64,000 nt of DNA from Elephas maximus indicus. Taxonomy: Eukaryota; Chordata; Mammalia; Proboscidea; Elephantidae. The stretch covers positions 49,949,501 to 50,013,500 of the forward strand of contig NC_064820.1 of the NCBI RefSeq assembly GCF_024166365.1. Reading direction: 5' to 3'. The position numbers and the translations under genes were made by a program. Each line of letters begins with the position of its first letter. Position 1 is the first letter of the stretch. Shown piece by piece: positions 10,851 to 23,500 of this stretch. The notes below the pieces were generated by a model. That model was not told the origin of the DNA and ran no database searches. It worked only from the letters and a program-made list of their open reading frames with translations.

Positions 10851-11446
10851 AACTCATGGCTGTTTCAACACATTGTTATATTGGAAAAGGGGAAAGGACA
10901 GAAAGAAAAAGACCCATCAGCAAAGTAGGTCTGGGGGCATCACTGATAAGAAAGCACAAGGAGAGGCATTTTACAGCTGCCCCATGATCTTGAGACGAAC
11001 AATGTTTCCTGTTAACTTTGTGGCTGGATTTATCTGTCTATTCTTCAAGCCTAATTAACCACGAGGCTTTTTTGTTTCAGCCTGAGCTGATTTCAGTCTT
11101 GGACAGGTTTTTACTCTTTCACGTGTGAGTGATGCAAACAATGGATCATAGAACCTAAACTGGATAGGCAGGAAATGTTAACAATTCCCTGACATCCAGC
11201 AATCGATCTGAAGTTGGACATGAACAATCTCACAGAACATCCACTTTAGACAAGGTCATTGTATAACCCACAAAATACCAAATAGTCTTCTTTCTGACAT
11301 TTTAAAACAATTACAGCTTTATCCTTTCTTATCTAGCCTCTCTATAGGTAAGATTTATTGATTTATTGACATACCAAATCACAGAATTGCCCCAGCTTCC
11401 TGACAATACCCAATCTAGAGTGAACCTGTGGTTTTGTAAGAACTAA
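10851..11446. other. No recognisable feature
   Basis: Neither exon, RNA gene nor named repeat is seen in this stretch. Confidence 0.4.
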
Positions 11447-11671
11447 AAAAGCCAAACCCATTGCTGTAAGATTGACTCCAACTTAATGGCAATCCCACGT
11501 GTTACAGATGGATTAGAGTAGAACTGCTCCATAGACTTGGCTATAATCCTTATGGAAGCAGATTGCCAAGGCTTTTTTCCATGCCACTGCTGGGTGGGTC
11601 CAAACCAACCTTTAAATTGGTAGGTGAGCACAAACCGTTGGCACCGATTTGAACCCAGCCACCCAGGGAAC
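11447..11671 (-). repeat. AfroSINE, long subtype
   Basis: Reverse orientation. Starts gccaaacccattgctgtaag (tail) and ends ccagccacccagggaacc (head). It contains the extra central segment (tggaagcagattgccaaggc) of the long subtype. Confidence 0.8.
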
Positions 11672-11838
11672 CAAACCAAAAAGCAAACCCACTGCCGTCA
11701 AGTTGATCCCGAGTCATAGCGACCCTATAGGACAGGGTAGAACTGCCCCATAGTTTCCAGGGGGTGCCTGGCAGATTTGAACTGCCGACCTCTTGGTTAG
11801 CATCTGTAGCACTTAACCACCATGCCACCAGGGTTTCC
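11672..11838 (-). repeat. AfroSINE, short subtype, next to the previous one
   Basis: Reverse orientation from aagcaaacccactgccgtca to atgccaccagggtttcc. It abuts the long-subtype copy head to tail, so one probably inserted into the A-rich tail of the other. Confidence 0.9.
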
Positions 11839-11879
11839 CCCAGGGACTCAGACCCTCCAAATTTACCCAGCTGTGATGG

Positions 11880-12358
11880 CAGTGTATCAATTTGGCTGGC
11901 CATGATTCTCAATGGTTTGGCAGCTATGTTATGATGGAATTATCCTTCATCTTGTGATATAATGTAATCACCTCCACGATATGATCTGAAGTGATTAACC
12001 AATCAGTTTTAAGGAGAGTTTCCTCAGGGTTGTGGCCTGCATCCAATATACATGGATGTTTTGGCAAAGCTCACTGTGGATCCTGCATCCAGCTTGTCAT
12101 CATCCGATCTCCAGTTCTTGGAACTTGAGCCAGTGGCCTGCAGTATTGCCTGCCCATCTTGAGATTTGTCAGCCTCCACAGCATGTGACTAGCAGCCTGC
12201 TGTCTTACCTGCTGATCTTGCGTTTGTTACCCCCTGTAGCTACCTGAGTCAGGAGAAGCCACCAGCCTGACATCTGACCCAGACTCAGGACTTGCCAGCT
12301 TCTACATCTGTGAGAGTGATTTTCTTGAGATAAATCTCTATCTACAATAGATCCTAAT
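11880..12358 (+). mobile_element. LTR remnant, MaLR/ERVL-like
   Basis: Shares pattern and order with the LTR at 62881-63353: ggccatgattctcaatgg, ggtgtgg/cctgcatccaa, cttgagccagtggcctgc, and gataaatctctatctac at the end. Internal sequence absent, so probably a solo LTR. Confidence 0.6.
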
Positions 12359-12364
12359 ACCCAT

Positions 12365-12785
12365 TTATAGACACACACACCATGGTTCCTTGATGGCTTC
12401 CCATAAAGAGGTGGTGGTGATGGTGGGGGGGTCTATGTCTTTTCCCCTGGATCTGATATGGCTTTTGTGACTCACTTAGAATCAAGAGACACTAGAAGTA
12501 TTACTGCATGACTTCTGAATGCAGCTTCTTCCTGGTTCTTTTGGAATGTTCCCTCTCAGAATCCAGCTACCATGCTGCGGGAAGTCCAAGCCATGTGGAG
12601 GTGGTTCTCATCAACAGTCCTGGTCATCCTGGCACTGGCTCTCATTCTGGCTTCAATATTTCTTCTGTTGTGACCTGTCTGAATTCCTGAACCATAAAAT
12701 CCATGAGCATAACCAAATGGTTGTTAGTTTTAAGACACTAAGTTTGGGTAGTTTTTTGAGCAGACTAGTAACTGGAACATATACT
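12365..12785 (+). mobile_element. MLT1-type LTR remnant
   Basis: Typical late segment ccatgagcataaccaaatgg, then gttagttttaagacactaag and a terminal tagtaactggaaca. The earlier part (cttttgtgactcacttagaa) also fits MLT1. Open frames here (12508-12848) are not genes. Confidence 0.65.
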
Positions 12786-13239
12786 GATCTTGTTAGTGGC
12801 TACTGTGAGTATAATAGTAGTTGGAGACAACTAGTGCACAAAAACTAGGTGACTATTCACAGAGCAACTGCTAGAAGTTTTAAGCATGTACAGTCTGTAT
12901 CCCCTGGTCCCTGGTCTAATGTACAATGCCCCTTCCCTCCACCATCCCTGCCAAAGATTTACAGTGATCACTATCTTTCCAGAGAATTGCAGATTATGGT
13001 AATAGCCATCATGTTACAGGAGCCATTTTGGAAAAACAAAAGGATTCTGAATAAAGCAATTTTCAAAAACCCCAACAACCTACATACTTCCCTATTACAA
13101 AAGGGAATCTAGGGGTTTTAATGTTTTATATTTACTACTTTTTCCATATAGACTTATTTGTTGTTGAACTGAACTCTTATTTAATAGACATTGAATAGAA
13201 TGTCTTCTAGTATGGTTTCTCCAATTTGAGACCTCCAGG

Positions 13240-14456
13240 TAATTTTATTGTGTGTCATTGTAAAAATGTTCAACAGTAAATTCTTTAAAATATCAGGGTA
13301 CTACTCCAAACACTCAGAGGAAACAAAGCTATTTAAATTTTATTTTCAAAGTCTAATTTTTAATTCAGACTGGACAAACAAGCAGAAAAGTAAGAAAGCT
13401 AACTGTATTAGCATACACAGATGTACCAAATGTAGAACAGTGGATTGTTAACAGAACTATTTACATGCATATTTACAAGCAGTCCTTTTTTTTACATAAG
13501 TTTTACTTTTAGTTAGTTGGAAAAAGATTTTTGACATTAGGTAAAAACTACTTAAATAGGGCAGGGGTGGTACCACATTATAGTAAAAGTATTAGAAAAG
13601 TGATCCTCAAGGTGTATCAATTATAAAGCAGATGAAAACTTGAGTGACAAAGATCTAGTAAAATTCTCTAGTAAAAAAGTCAATGCAACTCATGCTACAA
13701 AATAAAAATGAGAAAGCCTTATAAATAAAGCAGAATCATGTTTTAGGCCTTAGGGTAATGAAGTTAGTCAAGTGAAAAAAATTATAAAGGCATAAAAGTA
13801 ACTGAAAGAACAATTCTAGAATTGGATAAATCCTCAGTGAAGTCTTGGTTGTTTTGTTGGGAGTTCTAAGTCTGTCTTTCTTTTAATAACATTTTTAAAG
13901 CCCTTTGTATCAAATAGTGCCTGCAAATGTAACAACAGTATCTCAATAAGTAACATAAGTTGTTAATGTCATAGTCCAAGACTTTAGTGCTAAAGATTTT
14001 CATGATTGTGATTCTATTTGAAATCTCACTGAGACACTAAATATCAAACTCAAATGAAAGCTCTAATACTCATATCTAAAAAAGGATGCTACATTTTTGC
14101 AGTCATACATATTTCCAGGCTAAGACTTGTTCCCCAAGAAAAGTAGGATTTAAAGGATAAGCTTCTAACCACCTAGCAAAATTTACTGTCAACATTTCAT
14201 TTATTTCAAAATTGATTTTATTGCAGCCAAAACAGTGGAATTAACTGTACATAATAAACTATTATATATATATACACATTTTAAGTTATAGGGAATAAAG
14301 TTTATTTTGGCAGATAGTGTTAAAATTAAAGTTGCATACATTAATAACATAACTCAACATCCTTAATTTGGTATAAGTGTGACGCATTTTCTTGCTTTCC
14401 TGGGTTCTGCTAAATCATCATACCTAAACTGCTTTAGAAAACTGATAGGCTGAAAT
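13240..14456 (-). other. PAIP1: PAIP1 3' UTR and 3' flank, end not resolved
   Basis: AT-rich sequence after the stop codon, with no recognisable interspersed repeat. On the minus strand AATAAA signals fall at 14301-14306, 14217-14222, 14200-14205, 13339-13344 and 13244-13249, and an ATTAAA at 13882-13887. Several polyadenylation sites are possible. The three proximal signals would give a very short UTR (under about 260 nt), and 13882 would give about 570 nt. I cannot choose between them without transcript data. Confidence 0.5.
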
Positions 14457-14550
14457 TTACTGTTTTCGCTTACGCTCTGATTCTAAACAAAACTTTTCAT
14501 AAGCTTCTTCTATTTCTGGGTCCATCTCATCATCAATATCATCCAGGTAT
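14457..14550 (-). CDS. PAIP1: PAIP1 terminal coding exon 11, C-terminal PABP-binding region (PAM1)
   Basis: The acceptor is tttacag/ATACCT. It encodes [20 protein letters not shown], then [10 protein letters not shown] and a TAA at 14459-14457. The acidic helix followed by a basic end matches the PAIP1 C-terminal region that contacts the RRMs of PABPC1. Both flanks are AT-rich. Confidence 0.97.
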
Positions 14551-17500
14551 CTGTAAAAGATGCAAAGATAAGTTTAATGTTGTTCAATTCAGAAAATGTC
14601 AAAGATGCTAAGCCATGAAAAAAATGTATGTGATAACTTCTCTAGAATGAGTTAGAACGCAAAGGACTAGCTATTTAAAAGTTATATAAGTGTTAATCCT
14701 CGGACAACAAAATGCTTAATCAAAAAAGTTAAATTTTACAACTGGATTCTGAGTCCCTTGTGTTTGAAGTCAAGATTCTGCTATACTTTTTTAGATGTAT
14801 GTATTAAATTCTATCACCTAATCTAAAAGTTAAATCAAAGGTCAAGATTGATAATTTTATAAATTTACCTATCAATAAATATACTAAAATTAAAACAATT
14901 TCAGATGTGCCATTTACTTCTAATGATGCATTATTATTTTAATGTCTACTTAAAATCAGAAATCAAACTAGGTTATTCCTGCAATGACAATTTGGTCACA
15001 TCCCATTTAACTGAAATTACATTTTCATAACAAGAAGCTACTTTTGAGATCACCTATCCCAGGTTTTTTTCAACTACTAGGTAGTTTAAAAATAGTCGAA
15101 AGCAAGGCTTTTTAGGGTTAAGAGTATGTGTGTAGGGGAGGGGGGTGGTACATTTAAAGTGCCAATCAAGGGTTTAATGTATACTTCTTACTGAATTCCC
15201 ATAACCATCTTAGAAAGATGGGTACTACTATCATCTTCACTTTAGAGCTGAAGAAAATGAGAGACTTTTGGGAGGTTAAATAACATAATACCTGTGTAAG
15301 TACGTGGTAAATCCAGAAAACAACTCTAAATCTTTCACCTCTTCTACACTTATCCCCGTAACATGATGCTGTTATAAACCTTCCACCAATACCCTCTGCG
15401 CCTACAAGTGTGACAAAACTATCCTGTCAATCGCTGACGGGTCTTTTTCCTTCTGTCCTTCCCCCTTTTCTAGTACAAGGAAATATGTTGAAATAGCCAT
15501 GAGTTCATTAGGGCAAAAGAATATGATGATTATCCAGCACAACTTTAGAAGATAACATGAAGTTCATGCCAAGAACTTTACTTCCAGTAATACACCCAGC
15601 AGGGCTGAACCTTCCTACTCCTGCCTGGGTCCTTATTTCCCTGTATTTAAAAAAAATTATTTATTTAAAAAATAAACTAGCATATAAAAAGTAATTTACT
15701 AGATCTCAAATTAAATAATAATTAAATATTACTAGATACAGAATAGAAGTGGTTCACTTTTAAAAAAACAAAAGAAAAACCGTACAACACACATGAAAAA
15801 TGGGATATAAAAAAAAACTGAAACCACATATTTATTCTCCTCCTATTTAGGAAGAAAACATAAATAGCTTGCCCAAATTCATGCATTTGTTAACAGAGCT
15901 GGGACCAAACCTCAGAAGTATTTGGTCCTTCTGTAGCAAAATATAGTACCATCTGACGGTGAGTGAGTACTATATTAAAAGTTTCTTTTAGAATGGTAGG
16001 TAAAGAAATTGAGAGATGAGAGCAGGAATGTAACTCACATCGTCCTATCAGTCCAAACATTTTTACACAGTAAGTAATCTGTATCTTTTTTAATTTTAAT
16101 TTATCCTTAACAGCTAAAATTTGAGCATTTTACTATGGGCCAGAAGGCTGCTCCAAGTGTTTTTTTATGTATTTTCATTTAGTTCTCATAAAATGTCAGT
16201 TGTTAATGTCACACTATTCTCATTTTACAGATTGAGAAACAGGCATAGAACTTGCCCAAGATCTTACGGTAAATTTAGAGCTACTTAGTTATAATGATAA
16301 GATTTAAAAAAAAAACAAAATTTAAGTGTATATATATATATAAATTATGAACTATATATATATATAAATTTTCAGAATCTTAGTTTCCTATGTGAGTTTT
16401 CTAATGAGTTTCTGAAAATTTATGATAAATAAGTACCCACCATGTATACCACTGGAAGCCCTGGTGGCGTAGTGGTAAACATTAAGTCTGCTAACCAATA
16501 GGTCGGCAGTTTGAATCCACAAGCCACTCTTTGGAAACCCTATATGGCAGCTCTGCTCTGTCCTATAGGATTGCTGAGTCAGAATCGACTCTGTATACCA
16601 CCATGAAATCAAAATGCACATTCTCTCCCATCACCTACTTTTTTCTAATCTAAACTCCATCTACAAACTGCGGGCAGAGAAATTTCACAAAGAAAGTTAG
16701 TAGCTACAGATAACTTACGGATCACCAGCTCCTGATAAATCTGTTCCATTTTCTTCATAATCTGGAAAAAAGTCTTCTCTTTCAAGTAACTCTTGGTATT
16801 TCTCTTGGTAATCTGTAAAATGATAAATTACAATGTTCAGAAAAAAAATTACATGAAATGCCCAGTTATCCCTCAAAATTCTCATTTTTATATTGACTTT
16901 CATTTAAGTAGATCCAATGTTTAATAGCAGTAAACCCTCAATTACGTATGCAATAAATAGCTTTACAAAATTTAAATTTTAATTGGCTTGCTCTTGCCCC
17001 TCCTGCATACTCATGTATCTTAAAATAAGTATATGTAACATTCTTCTAAGTGTAAATTGGAAGGAAAAACCACCGTGAATATACCAGAATACATTTCACA
17101 GCCAGTATGAACGCTGTTTACATTCTCTACTGCTGCTTTCCACCAGACTAAAAACTGACCATATGGCTTGTTGAGAAGAGCATGCCTTTCCTTACTCTTG
17201 CTTTTCCTTCCTGAAGGAAGGATTTTAATCAAACGCTCCTGGCTCCCAGGTCCCCCCTTACTCCTAAAAAGAACTATCTGGTTAGCAGGTTAACAGCCAA
17301 TGGTTCATGGTTCTTAGATGAGGCTAATCAAAGGTTCTGAGCACAGAGATTTCTTCTTCTTCCTTCCCCTTAGAGAAAGCTGAAAGACAGCCAACCTGGT
17401 AGATGTTTCAGCTCTGCCAGACCCAAACTTTCCCAAGGCTGAGCTCTTCCAAGGTAATATGGGTGATCTAGATCTCTATTTGCCAAATGTCTTGGCAGAG

Positions 17501-20500
17501 AAGGGTCCCATTTATTGAGTCCCTTTTAACATCAGCATGTCTCAGGAAGTTCTTACCTCTGAATAATAAAGTAGATCAGTTTATATTAAAACTAGCTATC
17601 ACAGAAATTAACTTGTTATGAACAGCGGCCATCTCAAATTTTGAAAGGATAATTACTTTACACTAGGTAAAGATCATGTTTTCCAAGACTATCAGTCTCT
17701 ATAAAACTACAGCTGCAACTTAAAGGGTTGTTGACATTTTGACTTCGAATTCTGACAAATCTTCCTGCTACAAACACAAGATACTAGGTAAGACATTCTT
17801 TTAAATACATGAACATCAAATACTAGAGGACAGAGACAGAGAACTAAAAATCATATATATAATTACTGAAACTGCTGCAGCTGGGAGGCTAGAACTGTGG
17901 TCTCTGTAACCAAGGGGCTTGGATTTTAAAAGTCATGGAAGGTCAGAAAGCCAGGCTGCCTTTGGCCCAAGTAAAACAGGAATCTGGAATTCAGACCCCA
18001 ATCTTAGCTCACCCTACACAAACCCAGAATCCTCAAATGGCTAATGTCTCACATAAGGGGTGGACCAGGAAAAGCAAAAACAAAAACAACTCAGTGGCAA
18101 AGGGAGATTGCAAAAAAAAAACTGATATACTTGGGAACAGAGACGGAAGCACTCTGGAAAAATTGGCTCTCCAGAGAATTTGTAATGATGGGCCTGCACC
18201 TCAAATTTCTACTACCCGCGTAAAAGACCTCTATGACAAGAAAATAAAAACTTGTCCCAAGCTAGTGATGCTCCTGTGGCTCCTGGCAGAAGCAAACATA
18301 AAATCCACTTCGGGCAGATGTTCCTACAGTTCAACACAAGGGCCTTCGCGAAGAGCAACAGATGGTGAAAACACTGAAGCATGCATAAAAGGCCGTCAGG
18401 TCTGTAATGCATCCCTTGGGTGGGGCAGATTATGTGTATGGAGAGAGCACAAACAATAAAGCAAATGAAGTAAACTGTTAACAAAAGGTACATCTGGGGA
18501 AAGGGTAGATGGATGTTCTTTGTACCATTTTTTATTTTTGTAACTTTTCTGCAAATTTGAAATCATTTCTAAATAAAAGTTTAAAAGACAGCTAAAGGTG
18601 AGCTCCCCCCAAAAAATCATGACATAAGGAAACAATTTCCCATGTGTGATAATCAGAAATAACAGCAGAGTTAGAATTAAAAGACAGGTAATAAAACAAA
18701 AATAAACAGGTTCAGAAAGATGAGAAAAGGGACTTGAAAATTTAAGAACAAATACGTTGAGCAAAATGCAGATTTGAAAGTCAAATTGCATTTCTACAAA
18801 CAAAATAGTCACTAGAATTACACAGGATAAACAGCAGATAAGACACAGGTGAAGAAGAAACAACAAAGACGAATCAAGGTGAAGAATACGGGAAGAGGGA
18901 AGATTTGTTTATTCATTTGTTTATTGGGGGGAGATTTGTTGTACTAGATAGAGCAAAATATACAGTAAGGTAACAATTAAAAGGGTGGCACTGGTGTAGA
19001 GAGATGAAATAAAGAAAGATACACATACCTACATATAGGAATAAAATACGCAAGTTTATATAGGAGTCACTTGGTACACGAGTAAGCATTATAACTAAGA
19101 GAAGATGACTAGTTGCTGAGATAACAGGCTGTGGAAAATATATTCAATTCCTATTATAATCCATCCATAAGAATTAGCCGGATGAATAAAAGACCTACAT
19201 ATGAAAAGCAACAAAGTAAGATTTTTAGAAGAAAGCACAATTTTGATACTGTTAAGGAAGATTTCTTGAACAAATCACAGAAAGAACAAATGAGACTGAT
19301 ACATTTTGCTTACATTAAAACTCAAAGTTTACCAAAGAGGACATTCAAATGGCCACCAAACACAGGAAAAGATGCTCAATGTCCTCAACCAAAAACCAAA
19401 CCCAGTGCTGTCGAGTCAATTCCGACTCATAGCGACCCTATACGACAGAGTAGAACTGCCCCACAGAGTTTCCAACTGGCAGATTTGAACTGCTGACCTT
19501 TTGGTTAGCAGCCGTAGCACTTAACCACTACGCCACCAGGGTTTCCCTCAATGTCATTAGCCATGAAAAAAAAAAAACCCAAATCGAAACTCATTGCCAT
19601 CAAGTCAATTAGACTCGTAGCAACCCTGCACTACCAGCGCTCCAAAAACCAATCACTAGCCACCAAGGAGATGCAAATCAAAGCAACAATAAGATACCAT
19701 TTCAATCCCAGTAGGAGGACTATGACAAAAAAAAAAATGAAAATAACAAATGGCACGGATGTGGGGAAACTGGAACCCTTATCCACTGCTGGTGGGAATG
19801 TGAAATGGTACAGCCGTTGTGGAAAATAGTGTGGCAGTTCTTCAAAAACTAAAAATACAACCACCATGTGACCCAGCAATTCCACTCCTAGGTATATACC
19901 CATAAGACCTGAGAGAGACTCAAACAGAAACTTGTACACCCAGTGTTCATTGCAGCACTATGCACAATAGCCAAAAGGTGGAAACAACCTAAATGCCCAC
20001 TAACAGATGAATGGATAAACAAAATGTGGTACGTACATACAATGGAATACTGCTCAGCCAGTAAGAAAAATGAAGTCTTGATACATGCTACAGCATGGAT
20101 GGAGCTTGAAGACATTACGCTGAGCAAAATAAGTTAGTCACAAAAGGACAAATATTGTATGACCTCACTTACATAAAAAGACAACAGTCAAATGTACAGA
20201 GACCAAATTTTCTTACTGGTTACCAGGTGTGGGCGTTATTGCTTATGGTGTACTGAGTTTCAGTTTACAGTGACAGAAAAACCGCATTGATTAAAGTTGC
20301 ACAGCCAATTAGTGTTCATTGCTGTAAGTTGAACACCTGTAAAAAGTTGAATTGGTGAAAGCTGTGTGACAAATATATTTACAACAATGACAAAAAAGTA
20401 GCTGCTGAGGCTGCTTATGTACAACATGGGATTTGGTTCCGCAGTTGGAAGTTTAAGGTGATGGTTTCATGGGACATCCCAGTTATTCAGTGCTTCTTGT

Positions 20501-23500
20501 TCTACCTCCTAGTTTCCTGTGTATAAGCCTGGGGTCTTAAAAGCTTCCAAGCAGCCACACATGGCACAACAACAATTGTTCCCTATTTGCCTGGAGCAAC
20601 AGGGGAAAAAGAAGAGTCATGAATAGGAGGAGGAAATGAAATGTGTGGCTGGCTAATTGCCTCCACGAACAACTGCCTCCCTTACTACGAGACCAGGAGA
20701 ACTGGGTGGTGCTCAGCTACTACTACTGAACATTTTTATCAAAGATTCTATAGAAGAATGCTAACCAAAAGGGGGAAATTGTAGAACAGAATTTCAGGTT
20801 CTCATGGAATCCAAACTTTCTGGAGACATAAAAGGCTAAATGAATCCCTGAAACTACTGCACTGTGATAATCTTTAAACCTGAAACCAAAAATATCCCCT
20901 GAAGTCTTCTTAAAACCAAACAATAGTTTAGCTTAACTAGTAAAGAATGTCTGCCTTGACGAAACAAGACCCATACCACACACCATGCACGAAAACTCAA
21001 AATGGATCAAAGACCTAAATATAAAATCTAAAACAATAAAGATCATGGAAGAAAAAATAGGGACAATGCTGAGAGCCCTAATACATGGCAGAAATAGAAT
21101 ATAAAACATTATTAACAAAGCACAAACACCAGAAGAGTAACAGATAACTGGGAGCTCCTAAAAATCAAACACTTATGCTCAGCAAAAGACTTCATCAAAA
21201 GAATAAAAAGACAATCTACAGACTGGGAAAAAATTTTTGGCTACGACAAATCCAATCAGGGTCTAAGCTCTAAAACCTACAAGATACTACAAAACCTCAA
21301 CAACAAAGATAAATAACCCAATTAAAAAATGGGAAGGATATGAATAGACATTTCACTAAAGACATTCAGGTGCCTAACAGATACATGAGGAAGTGCTCAG
21401 GATCATTAGCCATTAGAGAAATGCCAATCAAAACTACAATGAGATACCATCTCACTCCAACAAGGCTAGCATTAATCCAAAAAAAAAAACAAAAAAACAC
21501 AAAATAATAAATGTTGGAGAGGTTGTGGAGAGACTAGAACACTTATACACTGTGGGTGGGAATGTAAAATGGTACAACCATTTTGGAAATCTATTTGGCG
21601 CTTCCTTAAAAACCTAGGAACAGAACTACCATACAATCCAGCAATCCCACTCCTTGGAATATATCCTAGAGAAATAAGAGCACTCACAAGAATAGATATA
21701 TACACATCTGTGTTCAGTGCAGCACTATTCACAATAGCAAAAAGAAGGAAAAAACCTAAGTGCCCATCAACGGACAAATGGATAAAAAAATTATGGTATA
21801 TTCACACAATGGAACACTACGCAACAATAAAGAAAACGATGAATCCGTGAAACAGCTCATAATATGTATAAACCTGGAAGGCATGCTGAGTGAAATTAGT
21901 TGCAAAAGGACAAATATTGTATGAGACCACTATTACAAGAACTCAAGAAAAGGTTTAAACACAGAAGAAAACATTCTTTGATGGTTATGAGGGTGGGGAG
22001 GGAAGGAGCGAGGCAGGGAAGGAGAGAAGTATTCACTAACTAGATAGTAGACAAAAATTACCTTAGGTGAAGTCAGCACAACTGGACTAAACCAAAAGCT
22101 AAGAAGTTCCCTGAATACAACCAAACACTCTGAGGGACGGAGTCTGGGGACCAGAGTCTCAGGGTACATCTAGGTCGACTGCCATAACAAAGTTTATTAA
22201 GAAAATGTTCTGCATCCCACTTTGGAGAGTGGCATCTGAGGTTTTAAAAGCTAATAAGCAGCCATATATGATGCATTAATTGGTCCCAACCCACCTGGAG
22301 CAAAGCAGAATGAAGAACACCAAAGACACAAGGAAAATATTAGCCCAAGAGACAGAAAGGTCCACATAAATCAGAGACTTCATCAGCCTGAGACCAGAAA
22401 AACTAGACGGTGCCCGGCTACCACCAATGACCATCCTGACAGGGAACACAACAGAGTCCCTGATGGAGCAGGAGAAAAGTGAGGAGCAGAACTCAAATTC
22501 TAGTAAAAAGACTAGACTTAACGGTCTGACAAGACTGGAGGGACCCCAGGAGACATGGCCCCTGGACTCTCTGTTAGCCCAGAACTGAAACCATTCCCAA
22601 AGCCAACTCTTCAGACAAAGATTGGACTGGACTATAAGACATAAAATGATACTTGTGAAGAGTATGCTTCTTAGATCAAGCAGATACATGAGACTAGATG
22701 GGCAGCTCCTGTTTGGAGACAAGATGAGAAGGCAGAAAGGGACAGAAGCTGACTGAATGGACACGGAAAATCCGGGGTGGAAAGCAGGAGTGTGCTGTCA
22801 CATGATAGGGAGAGTAACTTTGGTCACATAACAATGTGTGTATAAATTTTTATATGAGAAACTAACTTGAACTATAAACTTTCACTTAAAACAATAAAAA
22901 AATTATATATATATAAAAAAAGAACATCTCCCTTGAGTATTATACTCTTTTAAGATCTATCTATATGGGATCAAACTGACAACAGCAACTTGAAGAATTA
23001 GACAGGAAACTTAGGGGGCAGTGAGTTTATGTTAAAGGGAGAGGAACAACTCAGAAAAAGGAGGGTGAAAATGGTTGCACAACTCAAAGAATATAAGCAA
23101 TGTCACTGAATTCTACATGTAGAAACTCTTGGTGTTACGTTCTGCAGTGTATATTCTCAACAGCAATAAAAATAAAGCATTAAAAAAAAAACTCAAAGTT
23201 TCTATATGAGACACCATAAACAAAATGGAAAGACAATCACATGCCAGAAGATAACTGAAATCCTTGGCTAAGGATCAATTTCGAAAATATCTAAGGAATT
23301 ACAAATGAATAAGAAAGTCAAATGACCTAATAAAAAAATGGACAGAGTATAAACTGACAATTAAAGAAATCAAATGGCCGTTAAAAACATGAAAGAAACT
23401 GTATCCTGAGTTGTCCCTGTTACTTCCAAGTTGATCCTGATCCTGAGTTGTAACCTGTTACTTTCCTAATAAACCCCATAATCATTGGAGGGTGGGGGGT

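Larger units (their letters stand above)
19170..20935 (+). mobile_element. L1 LINE 3' portion (ORF2 end plus 3' UTR), interrupted by SINEs
   Basis: ORF2 C-terminal text (gtggggaaactggaaccctt, caattccactcctaggtata, tgaatggataaacaaaatgt) runs on to 3' UTR sequence (cttaaaagcttccaagcagc). Antisense to PAIP1. Interrupted at 19384-19546 and about 19577-19632. Frame broken. Confidence 0.85.

Noticed and set aside
10488-10928. 146-residue open frame
   Set aside because: It is the C-terminal remnant of the RTE frame running through the 3' tail, not a host gene.
17935-18459. 174-residue open frame in PAIP1 intron 9
   Set aside because: No family resemblance; it lies in repeat-like sequence that ends in an old 3' UTR-like segment, and it has no splice or CpG context.
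22276-22764. 162-residue minus-strand open frame
   Set aside because: Antisense shadow of the L1 3' UTR.
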